In this document: positions 1-8,233 of the stretch, in pieces | How the letters are laid out: each line of letters begins with the position of its first letter | Position numbering within the stretch: the stretch's first letter is position 1 | Source of the DNA: Azohydromonas aeria | GTDB taxonomy: Bacteria; Pseudomonadota; Gammaproteobacteria; Burkholderiales; Burkholderiaceae_C | Direction: 5' to 3' | Assembly (NCBI RefSeq): GCF_009760915.1 | Contig: NZ_VIDQ01000002.1 | Span: forward strand, 1-64,000 | DNA: 64,000 nt | The notes under the pieces: generated by a model | What the model was told of the DNA's origin: nothing | The model's input: the letters and a program-made list of their open reading frames with translations, nothing else | Database searches by the model: none | Translations under genes and position numbers: made by a program

Positions 1-1125
1 GCCCTTGAGCTTGTGATCGCGGATGTGCTCCTCGATCTCGTAGAGGGCAGCGATCTGGCGCAGGGCCTCGGCGGCCACCCGCGGCTCGGTGTTCTGGGCG
101 TCGAAGAAGTTGCGCCTGCAATGAACCCAGCACTGGGCGTGGGTGATCCCGGTCTTCTTGGCGTACTTGCCGTAGGCCTCGTACCCGTCGGACAGCAGCA
201 CCGCGCCGGGCACGTTGTGCAGTCCCAGGGCCTGTTGCACGTGTTCGTGGCGCCGGGACTCGAAGTATGGGAAGCACACCTCGTCGAGCTCGCCGTACAC
301 CGGCCAGAAGTAGCCTGCGCGCATCTTGCCCGTGCCTGTGCGGCCGGCCTTGATGGGCGTCTCGTCCATGGCCTTCACCCGCGACAGGCGGATGGACTCG
401 AACTGGGCGTCGTAGATCGGCTGCAGCAGCTGCGCCCCCTGCTGCACCAGTTGCGTCAGCCAGCCGCGGCTGAGCTTGAAGCCCGCGTCGAGCAGGCGCT
501 GGTGCTGGCGGTACAAAGGCAGATGCCAGGCGAACTTGTCCAGCAGCAAGCCTGCGAGGAAGCTCACGTCGGCGCGGCTGCCCTCGATGACGCCCTCGGG
601 AGCACTGGGGCAGTGCAGCGCCAGGGTGTCGAGCCGCTTGATCACAGGGCGCACGTACTTGAGCACGACGTACGCCCCCGGGCGCTGCGCAAGTCGGTAG
701 CTGACCTTCTCGCCGATGACCTGGTACTGCTCGGGCGCGAGCGTCTGCACCTCGGGATTGACCACCTCGATGGTGTGAACCGGCACCTTCGTCTCGTCGA
801 AGAACGACACGCCCACGCCGTCATCGGCGAAGTCGCTGCGCGGCTTGCGGCGCTTGTGCGAGCCGACCTCGCTGGTGGAGTCGTCGGCCCCGGCCGTGGC
901 GGGGGCTTCGCCCAGCAACTGCCCCAGGTGCATCTGCTGAGGGTCGGGCGGCGGCACGAAGCGCTCGCTCTTGCGACCGAACAGCTGGCGCTTGAACCAG
1001 TCGATCTGGCGCTGCTGCGCCTCGATGAGATCGGCCTGGCGCTGCACCAGGGCTGCGAGCTGCTGCACGTCCAGCACGGCCGCATCGGCGGCAGCAACAG
1101 GGCGGGCAGGCAGCGTGGTCGACAT
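1..1125 (-). CDS. tnpC: IS66 family transposase TnpC, 3' part missing at window edge
   Basis: Minus-strand reading frame starting MSTTLPARPV at 1125 and still open at base 1, about 375 residues. The N-terminal third has the Q/L-rich coiled region followed by WFKRQLFGRKSERF, typical of IS66 transposases. Further on come a region with KAMDETPIK, containing the first catalytic aspartate of the DDE fold, and VLLSDGYEAYGKYAKKTG with the second. A histidine/cysteine stretch (HAQCWVHCRRNFF) follows. The ATG overlaps the tnpB stop by one base (TGATG), so translation is probably coupled. The catalytic glutamate lies beyond the window. It mobilises the IS. Confidence 0.9.
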   Translation of the reverse strand, partial: MSTTLPARPVAAADAAVLDVQQLAALVQRQADLIEAQQRQIDWFKRQLFGRKSERFVPPPDPQQMHLGQLLGEAPATAGADDSTSEVGSHKRRKPRSDFADDGVGVSFFDETKVPVHTIEVVNPEVQTLAPEQYQVIGEKVSYRLAQRPGAYVVLKYVRPVIKRLDTLALHCPSAPEGVIEGSRADVSFLAGLLLDKFAWHLPLYRQHQRLLDAGFKLSRGWLTQLVQQGAQLLQPIYDAQFESIRLSRVKAMDETPIKAGRTGTGKMRAGYFWPVYGELDEVCFPYFESRRHEHVQQALGLHNVPGAVLLSDGYEAYGKYAKKTGITHAQCWVHCRRNFFDAQNTEPRVAAEALRQIAALYEIEEHIRDHKLKG

Positions 1126-1499
1126 CACGCCGATGTTACCGGGGACGACGGCGGCACTGCGCTGCCATGGCGGTAGCGCTTGGCTTGGCGCTGAGGCTCG
1201 ATGCCTTCGAGCATGAGCTTCAGCGCCGTCCAGTCCATCTCGCGGTGCGACACCGCGGACCAGTCCCGGATGAAGCGCCCGGCCTCGAGCCGCTTGGCCC
1301 AAACGCACCAGCCGCTGCGGTCAAAATACAAGATCTTCATGTGCGAAGCGCGCCGGTTGACGAACACGAAGAGATGCCCGCTCAACGGGTCCTGCTGCAG
1401 ACCGTGGCGCGCCAGCGCGTAGAGGCCGTCGAAGGAGTTGCGCATGTCCACGGGCTTGCCGTAGAGGAACACGCGGATGCGGCCCTCGGGGAAGAACAT
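1125..1499 (-). CDS. tnpB: IS66 family accessory protein TnpB
   Basis: 124 residues, the normal length of IS66 Orf2. The start MFFPEGRIRVFLYGKPVDMR and the centre with GHLFVFVNRRASHMKILYFD are diagnostic of TnpB. The family is required for IS66 transposition but its biochemical role is unclear. It overlaps both neighbours by one base at stop/start junctions, so tnpA, tnpB and tnpC form one translationally coupled unit. There is no sign of damage. Confidence 0.93.
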   Translation of the reverse strand: MFFPEGRIRVFLYGKPVDMRNSFDGLYALARHGLQQDPLSGHLFVFVNRRASHMKILYFDRSGWCVWAKRLEAGRFIRDWSAVSHREMDWTALKLMLEGIEPQRQAKRYRHGSAVPPSSPVTSA

Positions 1500-1834
1500 C
1501 AGCGCCGCACCAGGTGCACCACCACGCCGCCGCCGAGCTCGATGCGCAGGTCCAGCGCGGGCAGCGGCGCAGCGCTCCCACCGCTACCGAGCATCCCAAG
1601 ATCCACGAACGCCGTTGGCGTCTCCTGCTTGGACGCCTTCGCCACCACCGGCACAGCACCCTCAGCCGGCGTACGCAGCCGTCGGCGCCAGCGGGTGAAG
1701 CTGCTGCGGCACAGTCCCTCGGCACGGCAGAAGTCCTCCACCGTCATCCTGGCGCCGTCGAAGCGCTGCAGCACCTCACGCCATGCCGGCTCGTCCAGCC
1801 GCCGCCGCCTGACGACTTGCCTGCCTGCTTCCAT
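1499..1834 (-). CDS. tnpA: IS66 family accessory protein TnpA
   Basis: 111 residues. The N-terminal half contains a helix-turn-helix of the kind seen in IS3/IS66 OrfA proteins (EDFCRAEGLCRSSFTRWRRR), expected to bind the element ends. The C-terminal half ends LRIELGGGVVVHLVRR, a conserved IS66 Orf1 tail. It is the first gene of the element and lies 85 bp inside the terminal repeat at 1919. The ATG at 1834 follows a short leader. The gene looks intact. Confidence 0.9.
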   Translation of the reverse strand: MEAGRQVVRRRRLDEPAWREVLQRFDGARMTVEDFCRAEGLCRSSFTRWRRRLRTPAEGAVPVVAKASKQETPTAFVDLGMLGSGGSAAPLPALDLRIELGGGVVVHLVRR

Positions 1835-1919
1835 CCTTGTCGCTCCTCATGCGTTACCGATGAGGGCATTGTTCGGATGGCAAGGCCGCGGTGAAGGACG
1901 CCGCAGGGCGACCGCTTAC

Positions 1920-2180
1920 CCTCGACGCTAATGCGCGGCTGTGCACGCACCAGGGCACCACGAAGGTCCGTGGTGCCAAGCGCGCAGTCACCCGCTGCAT
2001 CTTCACGCGCTCGACCGCGATGCGGCCGGCCAGCACGGGCGAGGTGGTGCCCGAGGCAGCCAGGCTGCCGTTGATGACCCAGGCGAAGGGCTCGATTTGC
2101 AATCGGCGCAGTTCCTGTCGCAGCGCTGCAGGCTCCGACACCGAGGTGTTCTCCCGCAGCGGCACCAGCACGTTGCGGGT
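1920..2180 (-). pseudogene. ArsA-like ATPase, C-terminal fragment truncated by IS66
   Basis: Minus-strand translation of about 2180-1950 reads VPLRENTSVSEPAALRQELR, then RLQIEPFAWVINGSLAASGT, then TSPVLAGRIA...VERVK. This matches the C-terminal part of arsenite-pump ATPases (ArsA: leucine-rich helix, then [EI].P[FW]AW[VI]IN.SL, then the VP strand). There is no start codon or ATP-binding loop in front, and the frame is cut at the IS66 terminus at 1919. It is a dead fragment. Intact ArsA acts with ArsB in arsenite export; no other ars gene is visible here. Confidence 0.65.
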
Positions 2181-2289
2181 CCTACACCGGCCTGGACCTC
2201 TCCGGCGTAGAGGTTGGCCGGCTGCAGTCGCTGCAGGCTTTGCGTGCGCGGCCGGTGCAGCAGCTGCCGTCCGCGTGCACGGCCGGGGC

Positions 2290-2722
2290 ATGTGGCTGGA
2301 GCTGGCGTCGCGCGGCGAGCCCGCCGCGGCGGACGTGGAACGGCTGCAGCGCGTCGACGCGATGGTGCTGTGTGCATGTGGCCACGGCCGACGGGCACTC
2401 CTTGCCAGCGGCGCTGGAGGCAGATGGCCCGCTTCGGGGTGCTACAGGGCGTCGTGCACGCGGTAGGCGCGGCCGAGGGGCGCGTACTCACCCTGGCGAA
2501 AGAGCGGCACGCAAAGGCGATGTTCGCGGCCAAGGTGGGCGGCACGCTGAACCTGGCGGCGCTGCTGTGCGGGGAGATGCAGGAGGTCTTCGCGCTGTGC
2601 TCGCCGCTCACCGCGCAGTCGGGCGCAGTGAGGCAACCCGCGTACACGGCGGCCTGCGCCTTCCAAGACGCATGGAGGCAGCAGGCCGCCGCAGCGGGCG
2701 CGGATTTGGACAACGTCATTTG
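2290..2722 (+). pseudogene. Polyketide synthase ketoreductase domain remnant, frameshifted
   Basis: A ketoreductase-like sequence is spread over different plus-strand frames. It begins with LELASRGEPAAADVERLQRV (near 2300), continues in another frame as LPAALEADGPLRG, then in a third as VLQGVVHAVGAAEGRVLTLA and later TLNLAALLCGEMQEVFALCS and PAYTAACAFQDAW. These are the usual KR segments (nucleotide-fold end, GVVHAAG, active-site region, N-Y-A-A-A-F-D). At least two frameshifts are needed to join them, and no start or ACP is attached. It is a decayed piece of a large synthase gene. Intact KR domains reduce beta-keto intermediates. Confidence 0.7.
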
Positions 2723-3268
2723 AAAGGAGCGGGGCATGGTGCCCGGCGCGCAGGGCACCTCACGCGTCCCGGGAGCCGGCACGGTCTCAGGGCCTGGATC
2801 AGTTGGTGGCGAAAGCCGGTGCCACCGAGTTCGCCCCGCGAGCGGCCCTCCGCGGCCAGGCTGCGGGCGCAGCCCTTCGAGCCGAGAAACCCGGCGCCGG
2901 GCTACGAGATGTCGCTGGAAGTGCATGACGCCGGCGGTACCACCATGGGGCAGTACTGGATCTGCGCAACGGCGCTATTCGAGCCCAGCACCGAGCAGGG
3001 CATGGTGCGCCAGTGGCGCTGCCTGCTCGATGCAGCGATGGCACAGCACGACACGGCTGCAGCCGCGCTTCAACTGCTGAACGCGGCGCAGCGTCAGGCC
3101 GTGCTGGCGGTGGCGCGGCGCCCCGTGCGAGCCGACTGGGAGCCGGAGGACGAGGCCGGCTCCATCCACCGCCAAGTGCAGGATCGGGCGCCGCGCAGCC
3201 TCGAAGCGGTGGAGGTGTCAGAAAGCAAGCGCCAGAGGCGCTTCGCCGAGTCGACGGCCACTTCTTAA
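2723..3268 (+). pseudogene. NRPS condensation/adenylation junction remnant
   Basis: Plus-strand frame from about 2900 reads YEMSLEVHDAGGTTMGQYW, FEPSTEQGMVRQWRCLLDAA, then LLNAAQRQAVLAVARRP and SIHRQVQDRAPRSLEAVEV. This matches the end of an NRPS condensation domain and the start of an adenylation domain (Y-x-L-S-L, L-F, L-L-x-x-x-E-R, I-H-x-x-x-x-x-x-A). The part before 2900 appears in other frames, and the adenylation core is missing. Together with the KR remnant it suggests a former hybrid NRPS/PKS gene of which only scraps remain. A stop at about 3268 ends the frame. Confidence 0.6.
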
Positions 3269-3317
3269 ACCAGCCTTCGCAGCGTGTGAGGTTCTTCAAC
3301 GATGCAAACCGCGCCTA

Positions 3318-4373
3318 CTACCGCAATTGCAGCTCACCAGAACGCAACGCTACCCCTTCCAGCACCGAGACAACAGCATCTTGAACCGCCCGGCCAAGGA
3401 ATCCCGTCGAGCTGGTGTTCGGACCGAAATCGTAAACGTTAGATTTAAAGTTAGTCCGGACGAATTCATCCAAGGTACCAATCTCGTCCACTAGGCCGAC
3501 TACTAGCGCTTCTGGCCCCGGCCACACTTCGCCTGTCGCGATGTTGACACCAGCCTTCAACTTGGACGAACGCCGGGACTTCACCTCATTCACAAAAACC
3601 GCGGCAGTTTGATCAACAAGCATTTGCGCCTTCGCATCTACTTCAGGCGAAACTGGCGTGAATGGATTCAAGAACGCCTTGAGCTTTCCGGACGCGTAAA
3701 CGCGCTGGGAGACATCAAACTTGGCGATTGCCTTGTCCAGCTGCCAGGGAGCTATGACTGCCCCGATAGAGCCAACCAGCGAATACTTGCCTGCCACAAT
3801 CCGGTCGGCGTGAAGAGCAATAAGATATGCCGCGCTTGCCCCCAGATTATTGACTACGGCAATGACGGGCTTTGGATACTGCTTTTTATAAAACCCAATG
3901 GCCGTATATATGCGCTCTGACTCAACCGGAGCTCCACCTGGGCTGTCTATAGACAACACCACGGCCTCGACGCTGGCATTAGAAAACGCCTTCTCCAACA
4001 AGGGAACTATTTTGTCTGCAGATGCACGCTCACCTGCTGCAATGGGTCCTTCAATTCTAACAACGCCGACCGCTTTTCCAAACGGTCCCCACTGAAACCC
4101 AGTAGTGCTAAGAAAAAATAAGAAATATAATATACCAAGCAATACGGGCACACCAAAGACGAGTGCCTGAAACATCATCTTCCAGCGGCGCTCGGATCGC
4201 CGTTCGGAAACAGCCAAGTTTTGCGCAGTTTCAAACGACTGCCGCTGCGACCGCATCTCACGCACCAATTCAAGTATCAGCCGAAAGTGGTCTCGCTCGT
4301 GAGATCCAGCGGAGTCATCTACCGGACCTTTTTCGTGACCACTGCCATGGTCGCTCGATCTGTCTGAAGTCAT
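3318..4373 (-). CDS. S49-family membrane peptidase (SppA/SohB-like)
   Basis: 351 residues. A charged N-terminal tail of about 65 residues precedes one membrane segment (about 68-92). The S49 domain follows: EAVVLSIDSPGGAP (139-149), GASAAYLIA with the expected nucleophile Ser180, and YASGKLKAF with the candidate catalytic Lys at 230/232. The Ser-Lys spacing matches short-form SppA enzymes. The family cleaves signal peptides and membrane protein fragments in or near the inner membrane. It is the last gene of the transfer run, just downstream of an exported unknown. A role in pilin or membrane turnover is inference. Base composition is clearly AT-richer than the tra genes beyond 12.5 kb. Confidence 0.88.
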   Translation of the reverse strand: MTSDRSSDHGSGHEKGPVDDSAGSHERDHFRLILELVREMRSQRQSFETAQNLAVSERRSERRWKMMFQALVFGVPVLLGILYFLFFLSTTGFQWGPFGKAVGVVRIEGPIAAGERASADKIVPLLEKAFSNASVEAVVLSIDSPGGAPVESERIYTAIGFYKKQYPKPVIAVVNNLGASAAYLIALHADRIVAGKYSLVGSIGAVIAPWQLDKAIAKFDVSQRVYASGKLKAFLNPFTPVSPEVDAKAQMLVDQTAAVFVNEVKSRRSSKLKAGVNIATGEVWPGPEALVVGLVDEIGTLDEFVRTNFKSNVYDFGPNTSSTGFLGRAVQDAVVSVLEGVALRSGELQLR

Positions 4374-4401
4374 GATCTAGCCCGTTAATTGAAGGTGAAT
4401 T

Positions 4402-5019
4402 TCACTTGCAACCGGACGAGGCACCGCCGAGTACAACGGTTCCAAGCGATACTTTCGAGCAATCCCGTGCACCAAGCGCCTCAACACCGACAGATTTTTT
4501 ATCGTCGCTGGTGGCGTGGTTGGACTGCTGCATACGCAGCAGAAGCGCACGGAGAGATTCCTTGCTCTCGCGCGCGGTCAGATCGGCACCGAGTAGTGAA
4601 TGTTTCGCGATAGGACAACGAAGCTCGATTCCTTGAGAAGAACGACCCGCTCTTTCAACAGGCAGAGAGGCGCGTCGTACTTCGGCTGCTACGCACGCGC
4701 GATTGGCAATATTCTCCAAAACAAGCGAATCAACTTGGTTGTCAGTACTGCCGTGCAGGATGAGGATTTGTTTGTCAACGCAGTTTTTGACGATGAAGTT
4801 GGCACCTAGTCTGAAGTAAGCCTCGGCTTGATCCGCGGCGCTAGCGGTCCATGGCACCAACGCCTTCCGCGATAGCCTCTCGATCGTGTGAGGAGCGAGG
4901 TCACAGACCGAGTCATCGGTAGCCTTGTTGCCATGGAGCGCCACTGCTTCTGAGCACGGTGCGACACTGATCGCACACAAGGCCAGCATGGACCTTGACA
5001 CGAAACCGACTCGCTTCAT
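4402..5019 (-). CDS. Exported protein of unknown function, tra-operon distal
   Basis: 205 residues from the ATG at 5019, chosen because GGGAG lies 8 bases upstream and the product begins with a clear signal peptide (MKRVGFVSRSMLALCAISV, cleavage near SEAVA). The mature part has several cysteines (DSVCDL, VKNCVDK, NRACVAA, LRCPIA, CSKVS) and a segment reminiscent of OmpA-type repeats (ILILHGSTDNQVDSLVLENI), but I cannot assign a family. It lies between traG and the S49 peptidase gene, on the same strand. It is divergent from a small membrane gene 61 bp away, so it may have its own promoter. Confidence 0.7.
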   Translation of the reverse strand: MKRVGFVSRSMLALCAISVAPCSEAVALHGNKATDDSVCDLAPHTIERLSRKALVPWTASAADQAEAYFRLGANFIVKNCVDKQILILHGSTDNQVDSLVLENIANRACVAAEVRRASLPVERAGRSSQGIELRCPIAKHSLLGADLTARESKESLRALLLRMQQSNHATSDDKKSVGVEALGARDCSKVSLGTVVLGGASSGCK

Positions 5020-5080
5020 AACGATCTCCCAGACCAAGGACCTCAAAGTAGAAACCGTCATTGCAACAGGAGGCAGATCC

Positions 5081-5332
5081 ATGCGTAACAGTTTGAAGCT
5101 AACAGCGGTGCGACTAGCTATTGCCATAGTGGTGTCGATAGCAAGTCTAATTCCAGACATGGGGTTCGACACAGCAACGCGTTCCATAACTGCGGCGATT
5201 ATTGGTATAGCTGCATTTGTGTTGATGACGCTATCAGCAAAGAATTCATATACGCAGCGAGACGAGACTGAAGCGTTCTACTTCTCGCAAGATCAGTCAC
5301 CAAGCCACTATCCTCCGCACGAGCGCCATTGA
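5081..5332 (+). CDS. Small membrane protein of unknown function
   Basis: 83 residues. The ATG at 5081 is preceded by a perfect GGAGG with 7-base spacing, which favours this start over in-frame upstream codons. Two hydrophobic segments are visible (about residues 9-27 and 38-52, with AAIIGIAAFVLMTL in the second), followed by a charged, aromatic tail ending SHYPPHERH. It is the only plus-strand gene inside the transfer region and is convergent with traG. Small two-pass membrane proteins next to traG can be exclusion factors in F/SXT-like systems. That role is a guess from position only; no family is recognised. Confidence 0.6.
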   Translation: MRNSLKLTAVRLAIAIVVSIASLIPDMGFDTATRSITAAIIGIAAFVLMTLSAKNSYTQRDETEAFYFSQDQSPSHYPPHERH

Positions 5333-5348
5333 CTTTGACCACTAGGTG

Positions 5349-8213
5349 CTACCTTGGACGTTTGCGCTGCTTTTCTTCCTCAATTTGCCGCTGCACGTCA
5401 CTGACCATTCCCTTTACAACACCGCTTGCATCTCTAACAACCATTTCTCCAGTACGCCCGACCATGCTTCCTTGCATAGAAGGACGGCCATTCTTGTCTC
5501 TAACGATGCCGTGATCTTTGTCGAAGTCTTTGGGCTGGCGATTGGCCAAACCTTTATCACCACCACTGTTGACGCCTTCACGGAACCGATTGCTGTCCTC
5601 CAATTCTTTCGGAGGTGCGATTGCACCTGGCAAAAGAGCGGTATCAGTATCGGTTGAAGCACTGGGCCGGGAAGAAGGCGAACCTGGCCGGCCTGGCCTA
5701 CCACTTCCTCCAGAGGAGCCACGCCCAGGGCCATCATGCCGACCGTGGTCACCCCGGACAGTGCCCGCATTAGCACCATGCAACTGCCTAACGTCTGCAG
5801 TAGAAGCAGGCACAGCGGTTCCGTCAGACCACCTGGATGGAGTTGCTGAGATGTTTCCCAGCCCGGAAGCTAGATGCGCGGCCATTGCCTGCGGATTGCC
5901 GTGATACCTGCGCGCAGCCTCATTCAACTCATACAACATATACGAGTTCACTGGATCAGCGGTTACGTTATATGTACCGCCAACCCCCGAATCACGAGCA
6001 CTCCTAAATTCCTCTGCTCGGGTGACCGCCTCATTGAACCTAGCCTCTGCGGAATCAAGCCGCGTCTTGCTGCGATTCAACGCTGAAGAGAACGAAGAAC
6101 CGCTGGTACTGTCAGTTGATATGGAATTCAAGAAGCTTGTATCTCGGCTCACACGGTCAGCAAAACTCTTAACTCGCTTCAACGTGTCAGAGTCTACGGC
6201 GTCGAGCACTTTCGATTCCACCTCATTCAGCTTGAATGCATAATTTTTTTCCATTTGAGCGCCCATTCTGACACCAGCGACCTTGCTGCCGATTGCGCCA
6301 AGTAAGCCCGGCGTAACGGCCAGTCTGAAGAGAGCGTTAGCGGTTTGGTCTTCTCCCACATTGGTGGCCTTCGATGCCCTGGATACGGCACCTTTCATCG
6401 TCTCCAAAGCCGACGTCATTTCCTCATTTGCACTTACGGTTTGACCAGCCGAGTTCCGAGTGCCACGAGACGTCGAGGTGGCACGGCTGTAAACGTCGCT
6501 GAGTATTGACGCCGTCGAAGAAGCAGACGAAACCAACTCGCCTTTGGCCGCAGATACAGCTTTATTGGCCATCTCCACGTGTGACGCAGTCACCTTTGCG
6601 GAAGCTTCAACCGAAGCAATCCCTTCGTTACGCAGGAAGGAAACTGCGGTTCTACCTGTGCCATCCCGCGTAAGCCAATTGCCCTGAATATCCTGAGTTC
6701 TACTGACAAACGGATTAGATGCCATAGGCGAAACCATCCGCTGATCAAGCGTCATGTTTCCTAGGCTCACGTTACCGGCAGCAGCAGCTGACGACGTGTT
6801 TCCAATCGTCGACTGGAGACCAAATAAGCCGCCGGTTAAGGTCGATCCAAAAGATACCAGCCTATTAGCAAGAGCATATGAAAGCGGAGGAATCGCTATG
6901 ATGAGATAAGAAACGACCGCCTGGGCGGAAATCGAATTGCCGTATACACCGTTGGCGGTTTCAAGCGACAGAACTTTTAGCCCTCCGCCGATATCGACAG
7001 CGGCAGCCTGATCAAACTGTGCGTAAATCGAACCCATGTAGCTCAACACAGCAAACAAGGGCGGCCACAGTTGAATGGAAACCAAAACCGTAAGGTAACC
7101 ACTCAGGACGGTGATGGTTCCCCTACCGCTTGTTAGAAACAGCAAAAGAACAATAATTGGAAATACCGCGTATGTGAGAGCTTCAGCAGCATTTCGCACA
7201 ATCGGGAGCGCCTGCTCGGATATCTTGGCACCATTTATCCAAGCAGCGTTTTGAGCAGCCACCGCATTTGCCCGACCAGTGGCCATCATCATGCAACTGG
7301 GATCATTTATTCGCTGGCAGCGCATCTCCGAAGCGTCATTGATGGCGTTTATGAGGGCATTTTGTCGAAGCAACCCTGTCGCTCCGAGTGACGCCGCCTG
7401 CATTTGAGTGACTATGTAGGCTTGCGGAATAGCGTTAAGTAGAGCATTCTGCGCCGCAACGCTTGGCAATGATGGATATAACTTTCCGCTGAGCTTTTGC
7501 GCCAGGCCGTTTACTTGAGCTGGCATACGCATATCCAACATCACATATGCTTCATCGCACGGCTTGGTGGTGACTCCAGTGTCATCAGACACCGTTGAAA
7601 AGCGAGCCGGATTGGTCGTTCGCATCGCCGCCCACAAATCGGCGGACTTGTTGAAATCCGCTGGACCGATCGAACGATCCTCTAGATCATAAACCGTACA
7701 GTTTTCGACAAAATTCAAAAGATCAGCGCGAAGATAAGGATCGGAGAACGCTACACGGCGGGACTCTTGAATTAATCGGCTACCGAACATCATGCCGTTC
7801 TGCTGATACGCCAGCTCAGCCGGGAGCGAGCCATTGCCAGGCATTACCTGGAATGCAGCCTCGAATAATTGTGTTAGCGTATTGCCAATCGAGCTGGTCA
7901 ACCCACCCAAAGCGGCAGCGCCGAACGGCACATTCTGTATGACTGTGACGGCAGAACCACCCGTTTTATCCACCACACCAACAGTCGCGCGCGGCAGAAT
8001 CATTACTCCATAGATCAGTACGACACTTCCAAGCCATTTCCACCCTTGCAGTTTGTCGGGCGCAAACATATAAGCCACCATAGCGGCGAAAAATCCGCAT
8101 ACCGCGACAGCAGCAACCGATCCAAGATATCCTTGCGCACTGATGATTGCGGCCAAAGCGTTAAAGATGCCGGCCAGTGCTTCGCTATTATGGTATGCGT
8201 AGATTTCCCACAT
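5349..8213 (-). CDS. traG: Conjugal transfer protein TraG (mating-pair stabilisation)
   Basis: 954 residues, close to F TraG. The N-terminal half carries multiple membrane segments (GYLGSVAAVAVCGFFAAMVA, VLIYGVMILP, YAVFPIIVLLLFL, GYLTVLVSIQLWPPLFAVLS), as in the TraG_N family. The periplasmic C-terminal half is helical and ends in a low-complexity Gly/Ser/Pro segment before a charged tail. In F, the N-terminal domain supports pilus assembly and the C-terminal region supports mating-pair stabilisation and entry exclusion. The ATG at 8213 has GAGGGG upstream and is 20 bp after traH. The gene is AT-richer than the traN 5' part and beyond, which suggests a different history. Confidence 0.92.
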   Translation of the reverse strand: MWEIYAYHNSEALAGIFNALAAIISAQGYLGSVAAVAVCGFFAAMVAYMFAPDKLQGWKWLGSVVLIYGVMILPRATVGVVDKTGGSAVTVIQNVPFGAAALGGLTSSIGNTLTQLFEAAFQVMPGNGSLPAELAYQQNGMMFGSRLIQESRRVAFSDPYLRADLLNFVENCTVYDLEDRSIGPADFNKSADLWAAMRTTNPARFSTVSDDTGVTTKPCDEAYVMLDMRMPAQVNGLAQKLSGKLYPSLPSVAAQNALLNAIPQAYIVTQMQAASLGATGLLRQNALINAINDASEMRCQRINDPSCMMMATGRANAVAAQNAAWINGAKISEQALPIVRNAAEALTYAVFPIIVLLLFLTSGRGTITVLSGYLTVLVSIQLWPPLFAVLSYMGSIYAQFDQAAAVDIGGGLKVLSLETANGVYGNSISAQAVVSYLIIAIPPLSYALANRLVSFGSTLTGGLFGLQSTIGNTSSAAAAGNVSLGNMTLDQRMVSPMASNPFVSRTQDIQGNWLTRDGTGRTAVSFLRNEGIASVEASAKVTASHVEMANKAVSAAKGELVSSASSTASILSDVYSRATSTSRGTRNSAGQTVSANEEMTSALETMKGAVSRASKATNVGEDQTANALFRLAVTPGLLGAIGSKVAGVRMGAQMEKNYAFKLNEVESKVLDAVDSDTLKRVKSFADRVSRDTSFLNSISTDSTSGSSFSSALNRSKTRLDSAEARFNEAVTRAEEFRSARDSGVGGTYNVTADPVNSYMLYELNEAARRYHGNPQAMAAHLASGLGNISATPSRWSDGTAVPASTADVRQLHGANAGTVRGDHGRHDGPGRGSSGGSGRPGRPGSPSSRPSASTDTDTALLPGAIAPPKELEDSNRFREGVNSGGDKGLANRQPKDFDKDHGIVRDKNGRPSMQGSMVGRTGEMVVRDASGVVKGMVSDVQRQIEEEKQRKRPR

Positions 8214-8233
8214 TTTGTGCCCCTCAGCTTCAA

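Larger units (their letters stand above)
1..1919 (-). mobile_element. IS66-family insertion sequence, right part only
   Basis: Three minus-strand genes (tnpA, tnpB, tnpC) with 1-base stop/start overlaps give the standard IS66 order. The outer end upstream of tnpA reads, on the minus strand, GTAAGCGGTCGCCCTGCGGC from 1919 inward, matching the GTAAGCG-type termini of IS66 elements. The other terminus and the expected 8-bp target duplication lie outside the window, so completeness cannot be judged. The insertion cuts an arsA-like gene immediately to its right. Confidence 0.85.

Noticed and set aside
13-1176. 387-residue plus-strand open frame
   Set aside because: It is the antisense of tnpC in high-GC DNA; the minus strand gives the recognisable IS66 transposase.
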